Counted from the first letter of the stretch, positions 50,877 through 59,689 are shown. The stretch: DNA of 64,000 nt from Prorocentrum cordatum (GCA_963575745.1 CAUYUJ010009580.1:86428-150427), one strand, 5' to 3'. A program made the numbers and translations. Notes: generated by a model from the sequence alone, not told the origin.

Positions 50877-50909
50877 GGACCCTGCGGGCAACGCACTGGA
50901 GGCCCCCTC

Positions 50910-51095
50910 GAGGAGGAGGAGGAGGAGGAAGAGGAGGAGGAGGAGGAGGAGGAGGAGGAGGAGCAGGAGCAGGAGGAGGAGGAGGAGGAGGAGGAGAGGA
51001 GGAGGAGGAGGAGGAGGAGGAGGAGGAAGAGGAGAACGAGGAGCAGGAGGATGAAGAGGAGGAGGAGGAGGAGGAGGAGGAGGAGGCCTGGGAGG
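50910..51095. repeat. (GGA)n tract
   Basis: About 185 bp of GGA, then GGCCTGGGA repeated (51085-51115). On the minus strand it is a TCC tract directly downstream of the exon at 51132, the same arrangement as at 36 kb. Confidence 0.9.
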
Positions 51096-51131
51096 CCTGG
51101 GAGGCCTGGGAGGCCTTGACCGCGCGATCAC

Positions 51132-51268
51132 ACGGGGCCCACCGAGGCGCTCAGGCCGCCGTTGGCCTCCGCCGCCAGCGCCCCCAGGCGCGGCCCCGCG
51201 CGCAGGCACCAGTCGGCCGCGCCGCCGTCCGAGAGGCCGCGGCCGCGGAGGCTGATCTCGATGCTGCC
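51132..51268 (-). CDS. LRR-like exon
   Basis: Minus strand GSIEISLRGRGLSDGGAADW, then CLRAGPRLGALAAEANGGLS. The pattern IxISLRGxxLSDxG resembles a ribonuclease-inhibitor-type LRR. Acceptor GCAGCCAG|GGCAGC is the end of A4. The frame ends at a TGA near 51131, so the true exon end (perhaps CCTCG|GTGGGC) is earlier. Confidence 0.5.
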
Positions 51269-51766
51269 CTGGCTGCGGCGTTTGTGTGTTGGGCTTGGCG
51301 CGGGCGGTGCACGGGACGCACGGAGACATACTGATACCACGCCCTGGCTGCGGCGTTTGTGTGTGTGTTGGGCTTGGTGCGGGGGGTGCACGGGACGCAC
51401 GGAGACATACTGATACCACGCCCTGGCTGCGGCGTTTGTGTGTTGGGCTTGGTGCGGACGGTGCAAGGGACGCACGGAGACATACTGATACCACGTCCTG
51501 GCTGCGGCGTTTGTGTGTTGGGCTTGGTGCGGGCGGTGCACGGGACGCACGGAGACATACTGATACCACGTCCTCCTTGGAGGCGCGCGCCCGGCCCGAG
51601 CATATATAGTACACACCCATCTTGTGGTGCATATTTTCCCGAGCGGTGTGGCCAGAAGGCGCCCGCCACGACGCGTATACTACAAGATTTCTCGGTGCGC
51701 GCGTCGCCACTGGGGGGGGGGGGGGGCGACTCACACGTCGTATTAGTATGTTGGGGTGACGCCGAC
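51269..51766 (-). mobile_element. Family A introner, copy A4, with expanded 3' end
   Basis: 498 bp: a normal A element (51573-51766) whose 3' tail is followed by four tandem ~75-bp units (starting 51269, 51344, 51423 and 51498). Each unit contains GTATCAGTATGTCTCCGTG and ends GCCGCAGCCAG on the minus strand. Donor side GCA|GTCGGCGTCACC. A G run of 14 lies in the hairpin near 51712-51726. Confidence 0.8.
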
Positions 51767-52388
51767 TGCAGTGTGCTTGCCTCTGGTACTTACTTGCGTT
51801 TAGAGATCTGGCAGCCAGACATCTGAGGGTGCGTGCTTCGTCGACTCCTGCGCTTTCGCCCCGAGGCTCTGCGGGCCCCCGTGAGGGAAGAGACTCTCGT
51901 GGGGCAGCTGTTGCCAGGCTGATGTCCAAGCTGCATTGGTTTGGGCGTTGTTGGCTGGGTGCCACGCTGGCACCTCCGTTGGGCGTGCCTCTGAGTCTGC
52001 ACAAGTGCCGACGATCTCTGAGAAGATGCCACCGAGCTTCCGTGGGTCCGTGGGGGCCACAGGGGGATGGAGCACATTTGCAGGGCTCGAAGGCTCGATG
52101 CTTCCTGGTGGGGCGATACAGTGAGCGGCTTGAATAAAGAACCATTCCTTTTAAAAGGGGCTCGGTCGTTCATTCGGCCTGCATGCGATATTTACCGTTC
52201 GTGATGCGTGCTGTATTATGTTTCGTTCCTTATGCGCTCTTCCTTACAGGAAAAAAGGCGTCGTTCCTTGCTGATCGCTCCTGAGGTCAAGCCGATGACT
52301 GCAACCACGTGGAGTGGATTGCCCCCGTTGCCCCAGCAGGGGCGGGCAGGGCAAGGAAACGGGCGGACGGGCGCGCCTCCCGCTCTCC
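51767..52388. other. Unassigned region with a short plus-strand ORF
   Basis: Plus-strand frame about 51936-52124 reads ALLAGCHAGTSVGRASESAQ and ends TGA, followed by AATAAAG at 52133. AATAAA is not the usual dinoflagellate signal, so this may be chance. On minus, frames near 52216-52384 read GNPLHVVAVIGLTSGAISKE. Neither is identified. Confidence 0.25.
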
Positions 52389-52553
52389 CAAGGGGCCCAA
52401 GGACACAGAAATAGATACACACGAAGCCCAGGATTCCCAATATTTTCCTATATTTTCTGGATGTTCATCTTCCCCCCCCCCATTCCCAAATTTTCCCATG
52501 TTTTCCTGGGGGTTCGATGATGAATTGTGTCTGTGTTTTTTCCCCTCCTGAAG
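52389..52553 (-). mobile_element. Family H introner-like element, copy H3
   Basis: About 165 bp: AAGGACACAGAAATAGATAC on the left, TTTTCCCATGTTTTCCTGGG and GAATTGTGTCTGTG on the right. Minus-strand start CTTCAG|GAGGGGAAAAAAC is the same as H2. Confidence 0.65.
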
Positions 52554-52569
52554 CTCTGCCGCGAACTGG

Positions 52570-52839
52570 TTATTCTGCCAACGCGGTGCGACGGCCATTC
52601 ATGGCGTCAGGGTTAAAACCACGGCCGAATTTCGTGGACGAGCAGCTGCAAGGCAGTGCAAAAGCCCAACTCTGCCGCCGCCCTACTTGCACTGCGTCGA
52701 ACGCAACGGCCGCGTTGTCTATAGACGCATCCACCCCGAACACGTCGATATACGTATAGAGATATACAGACTTGAGACTGGTATTTGGCACAGGCCGCAG
52801 TTTCTGGCCTTCTGCAAGCAGGTAGACATTGCCCTCCAA
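52570..52839 (-). CDS. Candidate exon next to H3, function unknown
   Basis: Minus-strand frame of 89 codons reads MEGNVYLLAEGQKLRPVPNT and on to VYLYTYIDVFGVDASIDNAA, well balanced. The plus strand also has an open frame (RNGRVVYRRIHPEHVDIRIE), so strand is uncertain. No domain recognised. The minus frame stops just before H3. Confidence 0.3.
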   Translation of the reverse strand: MEGNVYLLAEGQKLRPVPNTSLKSVYLYTYIDVFGVDASIDNAAVAFDAVQVGRRQSWAFALPCSCSSTKFGRGFNPDAMNGRRTALAE

Positions 52840-52924
52840 CTCCTCCTCCCTCCCTCCCCTTCTTCCCTCCCTCCTGGAGCGTCGATTCCCGACTTGGCGG
52901 CGCGCAGAGGGGGGTAGGGGGAGG

Positions 52925-53030
52925 AGGGTAGGCTTCTTAGGAGGTCGATTCTTAGAAGGCGCCTTGTCTATAGATGTGAAGGCCGGCGCCTTCTAAGAAG
53001 CGGCCTCCTTCTAAGAAGCCTTCCCCCCGC
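52925..53030. repeat. Foldback of GGCTTCTTAG words
   Basis: TAGGCTTCTTAGGAGG on the left pairs with CCTTCTAAGAAGCC on the right; TTCTTAGAAGGCGCC and GGCGCCTTCTAAGAA pair inside. About 105 bp. Confidence 0.65.
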
Positions 53031-53271
53031 AGGTCGATGGCATCCCGAAGGCCGATGCTGTCGTACCCTTGGCTCCTGATGGCCCTTCCGAAGACAAAAG
53101 GGAAGATGCAGTGTTCCGTGTTGAACAGGTTGCGGATGCAGCTGGAATTACCTCGCCTCGGACCCCGCAGCAAATACTCGGAGGAATGCCACACTTCCCT
53201 GCGGAAGCAGTGCCGGCGCTGGCTCATCAGGTCTTCTCGCCGGGTCGCTTCGGGCCTCGGGGCTTCAAGTA

Positions 53272-53478
53272 GAAAAGAAAAAACTGCATAAACGTGAACT
53301 TTAGGCGCTCCGCGCGAATTGTTTGGATCTGCGCTGGGCCCCCTTCCCTGGCGCGCGGAGCGCGCTAGGAGCGGCGCCGACGGCGCCGCTAGGGGGGGGG
53401 GGCCTAGCCAGCGGCCGAGTCCGAAAAATACGCGCGGAGCGCATCCACTGTATGTTTTGTGGCGATTCTCTTCTTCGA
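53272..53478. mobile_element. Family O foldback element, copy O3
   Basis: Arms with AACTTTAGGCGCTCCGCGCG and CGCGCGGAGCGCATCC. Centre GCGGCGCCGACGGCGCCGC, then a G run. Longer than O1. Confidence 0.6.
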
Positions 53479-53518
53479 TACAGCCATCCGGCTTCCCCCA
53501 GCGCCCCCCCTCTGAGAG

Positions 53519-53900
53519 CATATGCCCCTGCTCCTCCTCCGCCTCTCCCTCCTCTCCTCCTCCTCCTCCTCTCCTCACTCCCTCCTCCTCCTCCTCTCCT
53601 CCTCCTCCTCCTCCCCTCCTCCCCTCCCCTCCTCCTCCTCCTCCTCCTCCTCGCCCCCTTCTTCTCTTACCCCCTCCTCCTCCTACTCTCTTCCTCCTCT
53701 CCTCCTCCTCCTCCTCCTCCTCCCTCCTCATCCTCCTACTCCTACTCATACTCCTCCTCCTCCTCCTCCTCCTCCTCCTCCTCCTCCTCCTCCTCCTCCT
53801 CCTCCTCCTCCTCCTCCTCCTCCTCCTCTCATTCTGCTCCTCACCCTCCACCTCCTCCTCCTCCGACTCCTGACTCCTCCTCCTGACTCCTCCTCCTCCT
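53519..53900. repeat. (TCC)n tract ending at the assembly gap
   Basis: About 380 bp of TCC with TAC/TCA variants, running into the N block. The assembler probably failed in the repeat. Confidence 0.92.
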
Positions 53901-54000
53901 NNNNNNNNNNNNNNNNNNNNNNNNNNNNNNNNNNNNNNNNNNNNNNNNNNNNNNNNNNNNNNNNNNNNNNNNNNNNNNNNNNNNNNNNNNNNNNNNNNNN
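53901..54000. other. Assembly gap (100 N)
   Basis: Exactly 100 N, a conventional scaffold spacer, so the true distance is unknown. The rest of the LINE ORF2 would lie beyond 54001 on the minus strand. Confidence 0.98.
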
Positions 54001-54773
54001 GCGAGGGAGGTGTCGAGGGCAAGACGCTGGTCAACCACAAAATAGTCCAGCATGCGGTGCCCATTCGAGCACGCCCACGTCGTATTTTCTGGGGTAACCA
54101 CGACCCCGCGTACCCAGGAAAGCCACTTCATGGGTTTCTCCAAATCTTCAGGAACAACATTCCAGTCCCCCGCGATGGGGTAGGGGAGCTTCTGCGTGCG
54201 AATGTGGGTGGTGAATTCCATGACGATATCACGATTTGCTCGGTTCCTCCCAACCCCTGAAATCAGATATACGGCGACAACCAAGCAATTCACCCCATCG
54301 AGTTTGATAATACAACTGGTCCATCGGGTCCCTATAGCAAGAGGCTTGATGTGGCCCTCAGCTCCCATGACCCGAGCGTGAGAAGATAGGTGAGATCGAA
54401 CCCCAAGAAGGATCCCGCCTTGGCTTCCCTGAGCGGTGGGTGTGGCAGGGCAGACATATGTCTTCCAGCCACTCTTCTGAATTGTTTTCCGAACATCCCC
54501 ATGTCGGTCTAGTGCGAGGTGCGTCCCTGTCAGGACACAAACGTATGCTGTGAAACGAGAGTCCAAGATATACGTCTTAGCGGTATTGTTCCATGTAGTG
54601 ATATTAGCGGCGTAGATTGCTAGAGACCCTCCCTTCCCACTTGCATTTCCCTTATCATTTCCCATAGCCTGAGAGAAGGACGGGTAGCCAAAATTGGCCG
54701 CGTAGTCTATGTACGGGTGGTCGGCGATTGCTGCCTCACTATTGCTCACGAAAAGCGTGGCTATCACGAACAT
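54001..54773 (-). CDS. LINE-like ORF2, N-terminal endonuclease (EEP) part, truncated by the gap
   Basis: Starts at ATG 54773 (MFVIATLFV) in the +1 frame relative to ORF1, overlapping ORF1's end by 35 nt; 257 residues before the gap. Fold features of the endonuclease/exonuclease/phosphatase family: VCVLTGTHLALD (78-89), GGILLGV (119-125), VVAVYLISGVG (165-175), PIAGDWNVVPEDL (199-211), GHRMLDYFVVDQ (238-249). Known LINE endonucleases nick target DNA for reverse transcription. The usual acidic residue in the QETH motif appears as TGTH, so activity is doubtful. No reverse transcriptase is visible before the gap. Confidence 0.75.
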
Positions 54774-55800
54774 GGGGAGAACCTTCAGTTTCGCCGCCGT
54801 CGACCTGCATGGTGTTCTCTCGCCGTGGGCTGGTGCTGCGTCTCTCTGGGGGCTGCGATGTGGCGCCGCGCCTGCCGCGGGCGCCCTGGGTCCGCCCGCC
54901 GCTGGGGCCCCCGCTGGCGCCCGCTCCCATGGCTGCCTGGCGGGCGGCCCTCGCCACTGCGCCTGGGGCGGGCGCCACGCCTGCCGCCGCGGGCCCAGGT
55001 GGCGCCAGGCCGCCTGGGGCTGGGGCGCCTGGGGCCTCGGCGGCGGCGGCTGGCGCGGGGGCGACCCCTGCGGCCCCACCTGGCATCTGGATGCCGAAGT
55101 GCCCCGCGATGGCAGGGTTGGCGGCGAGGAACTGGGCGAAGATGCGCTGCTCGGCCTCGCCCATGGCCGCGGCGCCAGCGACTGAGGGCGTGGGCACTGC
55201 CTCCGCTGCGCCCCCCTCTGGGCGCACCATGGCCGCCCACTCCCTGGACTTTGTGGCGGCCGTCTCCTTGGCTGCTGCGAGGGACTCTTCTGCTTGCTCC
55301 AACTCTTCACGTAGTTGGTCGACACGCTTCTGGCATTCATCCTTACATGCCGTGGCCCTTTGCATTGACCGCTTGGCGAGGCTGACTTGCTGCGATAACT
55401 GGGCCCCTCGGTCGGTACCCGTCTCCTCGTCGTCGTCCTCGCCTCCGTCCGCGGCGGCAATGTATTGCTTCTTGAAAACCTCCAACTGCGGGCCACCAAG
55501 AAGCCCCTGCAACCCCTGGACGATTCGCATGAGCTGCGGGTCATCCTCAGCGGGCTCCTCGTTCTTTGGCACATTGGAGAGTAGCATGGCCCCGCACTTG
55601 CACAGCGGGTCCTTGTATGCACGACTAATCCATTTCCACCTGCCACACGTGTCACACACAACGTACTGCTTACTATGCTCCTGTTGTTTCCATTCACCGT
55701 TCTTGTCCTTGGACCAGCTTCTCCAGTCCGAGGTCCAACCTCCGCGGCGGCCATGACGCTGCTGCTGCCTGCTGCTGTGCTGCGAGCTCCAGTTCGCCAT
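54739..55800 (-). CDS. LINE-like ORF1 (353 residues, zinc-binding and coiled coil)
   Basis: Start ATG 55800 (MANWSSQ) is the first ATG after the DinoSL. The frame also stays open upstream to the SL. Cys at residues 49, 52, 67 and 69 (CDTCGRWKW ... CKCGAML) form a CX2C-X14-CXC zinc site. Residues about 133-192 are a likely coiled coil (QLREELEQAEESLAAAKE). Then a Pro/Ala/Gly-rich tail with SQPPERRSTSPRREN. This layout suits a nucleic-acid-binding ORF1 or gag-like protein that coats the LINE RNA; family assignment is inference. ORF2 overlaps its end in another frame. Confidence 0.7.
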   Translation of the reverse strand: MANWSSQHSSRQQQRHGRRGGWTSDWRSWSKDKNGEWKQQEHSKQYVVCDTCGRWKWISRAYKDPLCKCGAMLLSNVPKNEEPAEDDPQLMRIVQGLQGLLGGPQLEVFKKQYIAAADGGEDDDEETGTDRGAQLSQQVSLAKRSMQRATACKDECQKRVDQLREELEQAEESLAAAKETAATKSREWAAMVRPEGGAAEAVPTPSVAGAAAMGEAEQRIFAQFLAANPAIAGHFGIQMPGGAAGVAPAPAAAAEAPGAPAPGGLAPPGPAAAGVAPAPGAVARAARQAAMGAGASGGPSGGRTQGARGRRGATSQPPERRSTSPRRENTMQVDGGETEGSPHVRDSHAFREQ

Positions 55801-55889
55801 GGGCTGCTGCGCGGCACTGGGTCCGTGGCCGAAATGGCCGTCTCTGCTGGCCGCGTTTGAACGAGGTTGGGAAGTCCAGGAGCAGGCCC

Positions 55890-55911
55890 CTTGAGCCAAA
55901 ATGGCTACGGC
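55890..55911 (-). other. DinoSL relic, exact, at the 5' end of the LINE copy
   Basis: The minus strand reads G plus CCGTAGCCATTTTGGC plus TCAAG, identical to the 22-nt dinoflagellate spliced leader. It is followed by GGGCCTGC, not by the GT-type donor expected of an SL RNA gene, and lies 89 nt before the ORF1 ATG. The known explanation for such relics is reverse transcription of a trans-spliced mRNA and reinsertion. Upstream is (GGA)n on this strand. Confidence 0.93.
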
Positions 55912-56937
55912 TCCTCCTCCTCCTCCTCCTCCTCCTCCTCCTCCTCCCTCCTCCTCCTGACTCCTCTCCTCCTCCTCTCCTCCTCCTCCTCCCCCTCCTC
56001 CTCCTCCTCATCCTCCTCCTCCTCCTCCTCCCCTCCTCCTCCTCCTCCTCCTCCTCCTCCTCCCTCCCCTCCCCCTCCTCCTCCTCCTCCCACCCCCTCC
56101 CTCCTCCCTTCCTCCTCCCGTTCCTCCCTCCACCGTCCTCCTCCCTTTCCTCCTCCCTTTCCTCCTCCCTTCCTCCTCTCTTCCTCCTCCTCCTCCCCTC
56201 CTCCTCCTCATCCTCCTCCTCCTCCTCCTCCTCCTCCTCTCTCCTCCTCCCTCCTCCTCCTCCTCCTCCTCCTCCGTCTCCTCCTCCGTCTCCTCCTCCG
56301 TCACCTCGCAGCGTCTCCACCCCGTGCTCCTCCTCCTCCTCCTCCTCCTCCTCCTCCTCCTCCTCCTCCTCCTCTGCTCCTCCTCCTCCCTCCTCCTCCT
56401 CCCCTCCCTCCTCCTCCTCCTCCTACCTCCTCCTCCTCCTCCTCCCCCTCCTCCTCTTCTTCCTCCTCCTCCTCCTCCTCCTCCTTCTCCGTCCTCCCCT
56501 CCCCCCCACCTCCGCGTCCTCGGCCATCCTCCTCCGCCTCCTCCCCCTCCGCCTCGCCTCCCCTCCTCGCCCCCGCCTCGCCTCCGCCTCCGCCCTCCCG
56601 CCGCCGCCTCCGCCTTCCTCCTCCTCCTCCTCCTCCTCCTCCTCCTCCTCCTCCTCCTCCTCCTCCTGCCTCCCCCTCTCCTGCTCCTGCTCCTGCTCTC
56701 CGTCCTCCTCCTCCTCCTCCTCCTCCTCTCCTTCCTCCTCCTCCATCCTCCTCCTCCTCATCCTCCTTCCCCTCATCCTGCCTCCTCCTCCTCCTCCTCC
56801 TCCTCCTCCTCCCCTCCTCCTCCTCATCCGCCGCCCTCCTCCTCCTCCCTCCTCCTCTCTCCGCCTCCGCCGCCTCCTCCTCCCTCCCTCCACCTCCTCC
56901 TCCTCCTCCTCCTACCTCCTCCTCCTCCTCCTCCTCC
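55912..56937. repeat. (TCC)n tract between two inverted DinoSL copies
   Basis: About 1 kb of TCC triplets with TCG/CTG variants; CGCCTCC-rich at 56500-56620. Its ORFs (hundreds of Ser/Pro/Leu codons) are artefacts. Confidence 0.93.
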
Positions 56938-57125
56938 TAGTTCGAGGCTGGCTCATGCCGCTGAGGCCTTCTTCCCCTCGACGAGCCCCTCCGGCGCGGC
57001 GCCCAGCGCCCCCGCAGGCCACGGCGGGGGCGGCGGCGGGGGCGCGCCGCTCTCCGCGGGCTGCGCTCCTCGGGTGGCGCGCTCGGCCTCGGGCGCGGCG
57101 GCGGCGCGCTGCGCCGGCGCCTCGC
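56938..57125 (-). other. Duplicated GC-rich segment, copy 1 (possible exon)
   Basis: Roughly 90% identical by eye to 60074-60255. On the minus strand it reads GEAPAQRAAAAPEAERATRG. On plus, SRLAHAAEAFFPSTSP. Which strand is coding, if any, is open. Order is TCC, segment, GAC in both copies. A minus-strand stop (codon in the KKASAA-AS region) is present only in this copy. Confidence 0.5.
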
Positions 57126-57239
57126 CGAGGACGACGCCGACCACGACGCCGCCGACGACGCGGACGACTACGACGACGACGCCGACGACCGCGCCGACGA
57201 CGACGACGACGACGACGACGCCGCCGCCGCCCCCGCCGC

Positions 57240-57275
<36 letters not shown>

Positions 57276-57400
57276 ACACGACGACGACGACGACGACTTA
57301 CGACTGACGAACGACGCGAGCCACGAACGACGAGACGACGACGACGACGACGAAGACACGACGACCGACGACAGAGGACGACGACGACGACACCGGGAAG
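57126..57400. repeat. (GAC)n tract
   Basis: GAC/GCC triplets with ACGA-type slips to the right. Confidence 0.92.
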
Positions 57401-57419
57401 ACCCCCGACGACGAACACT

Positions 57420-57559
57420 CGCTCCTCCTCCCCTCCTCTCTCCTCCTCCTCCTCCTCCCCTCCTCCTCCTCCTCCTCCTCCTCCTCCTCCTCCTCCTCCT
57501 CTTCCTCCTCCTCATCCTCCTCCTCCTCCTCCTCCTCCTCCTCCTCCTCCTCCTCCTCG
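57420..57559. repeat. (TCC)n tract
   Basis: TCC triplets ending right at the second DinoSL copy. Confidence 0.92.
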
Positions 57560-57581
57560 TCCGTAGCCATTCTGGCTCAAG
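57560..57581 (+). other. DinoSL relic, one mismatch, heading a plus-strand retrocopy
   Basis: T plus CCGTAGCCATTCTGGC plus TCAAG: one change (T to C at position 13) from the 22-nt leader. It is followed by TGAGCAGGC and, 60 nt later, by ATG 57642. Not an SL RNA gene (no donor, no Sm-like context seen). With the copy at 55890 it forms an inverted pair 1.65 kb apart. Confidence 0.9.
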
Positions 57582-58139
57582 TGAGCAGGCATCGGGGGGC
57601 CCTCGCAGCGCGCCGCGAGGGCGCATGGCGCGCCAGAGGCCATGGACGCGGCGGGCGGCGCGCCTGGCGGCAAGCGATGGGCCGCCGCGAGCGCCCGCAC
57701 CCTCGCCCGCAGGCGGCGGCGCGAGATCCGACGCGATGATTGACCGTCGCGGGCGGCTGCGCTGGTGGTGCGCGGGAAGGCGTTCTGCGCCTCCCTGCGC
57801 GAGCGCTGGCAGCTGTGCGACAGCCTCGAGGCGCTGCAGGCGGCCAGGCTGCTGCGCATGCCCGCAGGCGTCACTGCGCACAGCGAGGCGGTGCTCCAGG
57901 ACGGCAACTGGGCCAGGCACGCGCCTCCGCCTGGTGCAGCGGGCGGCCCCCCCCCCGCCTCTCGGCCGCTGGCGCCCCCGCGCGCGCAGGCTGGGACGCG
58001 CGGGCGCTCGAGCGCCTGCTGAAAGGCGAGGCGCCCCCGCTGCGACGTGATGCCGTGCCCTTCACGCCCATGGCCTTCGCGAAGGCCGACACGCTGCTGC
58101 AGGAGCTGGGCGTCGGTCCGCCGGCTGGAGGGGCGATGG

Positions 58140-58745
58140 GGGGCGGCGGCAACCGGCAGAGCTTGCAGGGCTACCAAGGCAGTCACCCGAACACCTACGA
58201 AAAGGAGGTGAGCCAGGGCGACGCGAGGCAGTACCAGGCACGGTGAGGGCAGCACAGATAAACCCTCCCAACGCGGAGCTCGTGGGCAAGGGCAGGAGGA
58301 ACGACGCCTTCGGCGCGGAGCTGCGCATCAACGACGTTGTTGGGGCCGACGGGGTGCAGGTGAGCCTCTACGAGCCCCCGCGGATCGACGGCAACCAGAA
58401 GAGCTTGCAGGGCAACCAGGGCAGCACCCAGTCCGCCTACCTGGCAAAGGTGAGCAAGGGCGACGTGCTGCACTACGTGGCGCGCTGGGGGACAAACAAC
58501 CCCCGACAACGCGGAGCTCGTGGGCCAGTGCAGGAGGCTCGACACCTTCGGCGCGGAGCTGAGCATCAACGACGTTGCTGGGGCCGACGGGGTGCAGGTG
58601 AGCCTCTACGAGCCCCCGCGGATCGACGGCAACCAGAAGAGCTTACAGGGCAACCAGGGCAGTACCCAGTCCGCCTACCTGGCAAAGGCGAGCAGGGACG
58701 ACGTGCTGCACTCCGTGGCGCGGCGGGGGGCCGCACACACAGAGC
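58140..58745 (+). repeat. Three in-gene repeats of ~240 bp (~78 residues)
   Basis: GNQKSLQGNQGSTQSAYLAK occurs at about 58390 and 58632. A diverged copy, GNRQSLQGYQGSHPNTYEKE, is at about 58150. The unit also has DGVQVSLYEPPRIDGN. The three lie in frames 2, 1 and 2, so indels separate them. AG|GTGAGC occurs twice per unit and could be splice donors or Gln-Val-Ser codons. Confidence 0.7.
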
Positions 58746-58852
58746 CCCCAGCGACTCGAACGGGCAGGAGCGCCGTGGCGTGCGCAGTGGCAGCGAGGAC
58801 GACCAGGCTTCGGTGCACACCGAGGAGCAGCTCCAGGACTTCCATGCGGGAC

Positions 58853-59018
58853 GGGAAAATGACCACAGCCACTGCTTCTTGTTTGCGCCGCCTTCCAGCA
58901 GGCCGAAAAAGAAGCAGTGGTTGTGGTCATTTCGCTGGTGCCAAGCTCAACGAAAATGACCACAGCAGGCTGGAAGGCGACAACAAAAGAAAAGCAGTGG
59001 CTGTGGTCGTTTTCACAT
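58853..59018. mobile_element. Nested inverted-repeat element inside the pseudogene
   Basis: Left AAAATGACCACAGCCACTGC pairs with GCAGTGGTTGTGGTCATTT (58914-58932) and with GCAGTGGCTGTGGTCGTTTT (58997-59016). A second CGAAAATGACCACAGCAGG start is at 58948. Two small hairpin elements side by side or nested. Interrupts the coding-like sequence. Confidence 0.6.
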
Positions 59019-59689
59019 CCCGTAGGAGCACGGGGACACGGTCGGGCAGCCTCCAGGGCTGACGAGCATCCTGCGGCAGGGCCTGCTGCAGGGCGCGGAC
59101 CTGCAGGGCGACGCGCCCGACACGGTGGTCGAGGGTCTCAGGTTTGAGAGCGCCCGCCTGAAGGAGCGGCCCCACGCGCGAGCACACAGGCGTACCAGGA
59201 GCTCGAGCAGATGAACTGGGACACCCCGTGACTTGCTGGATGCTTGCATGCAGTTGCTCCGGGACTCGGCGGCGACGGACGCCGCGACGAGCAGCATGGA
59301 GGTCAACATCGAGGGCGCTCAGGTTCCAGCGGCAGGCGTCTGCGAGGACGTCGCGGAAGCCGAGGAGGCCGTCTGAACAGACTACAGGGCGAGCGAGAAG
59401 CTGGAGCGCCAGGTGATAGAGAGGTGGCAGCGCCTCTTCGAGTCGTTTGTCGATGGGATGGACGACAGCACGCGGCTCCAGGCAGAGCAGGATGCCCAGG
59501 TGGCGCGGCTCGGGAAGATGGCGCGGTAGCGGCGTGGAGGGCCGCTGACGAGGGAGAGCGTGGAGCAGGCGGAGGGGCGGTTGGCGACCAGCGCGAAGGC
59601 GTGCTGATCGGGCGCGCGGCGCCCCGCCCCGCGCCCCAGCCCGCGCCCTCCCTCCTCAGGCTGCACTTTTCCGGGCGCTACCCGAGGGA

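Larger units (their letters stand above)
57642..59607 (+). pseudogene. DinoSL-tagged processed pseudogene of an unknown protein
   Basis: From ATG 57642: MDAAGGAPGGKRWAAASART, in-frame TGA at 57741, then VVRGKAFCASLRERWQLCD and LEALQAARLLRMPAGVTAHS. A frame change in the C run near 57947-57957 leads to GWDARALERLLKGEAPPL and FAKADTLLQELGVG. After an internal repeat, further frame changes lead to LLQGADLQGDAPDTVVEGL, then MEVNIEGAQVPAAGVCEDVA, TGA 59374, ASEKLERQVIERWQRLFESF (helical, coiled-coil-like), TAG 59527, TGA 59605. Several stops and shifts in otherwise protein-like sequence mean a decayed copy. No domain recognised. Confidence 0.65.

Noticed and set aside
52133-52139. Polyadenylation signal AATAAA after a short ORF
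   Set aside because: One hexamer after an unidentified 62-codon frame; dinoflagellate genes do not usually depend on AATAAA.
55890-57581. Plain transposon with 21-bp terminal inverted repeats
   Set aside because: The inverted ends are recognisable as DinoSL, each correctly oriented to a downstream coding sequence, so trans-spliced retrocopies explain them better. The 8-bp direct repeat outside keeps the question partly open.
57560-57581. SL RNA gene
   Set aside because: No GT-type donor follows the 22-nt leader and no SL RNA body is apparent; the same holds at 55890.
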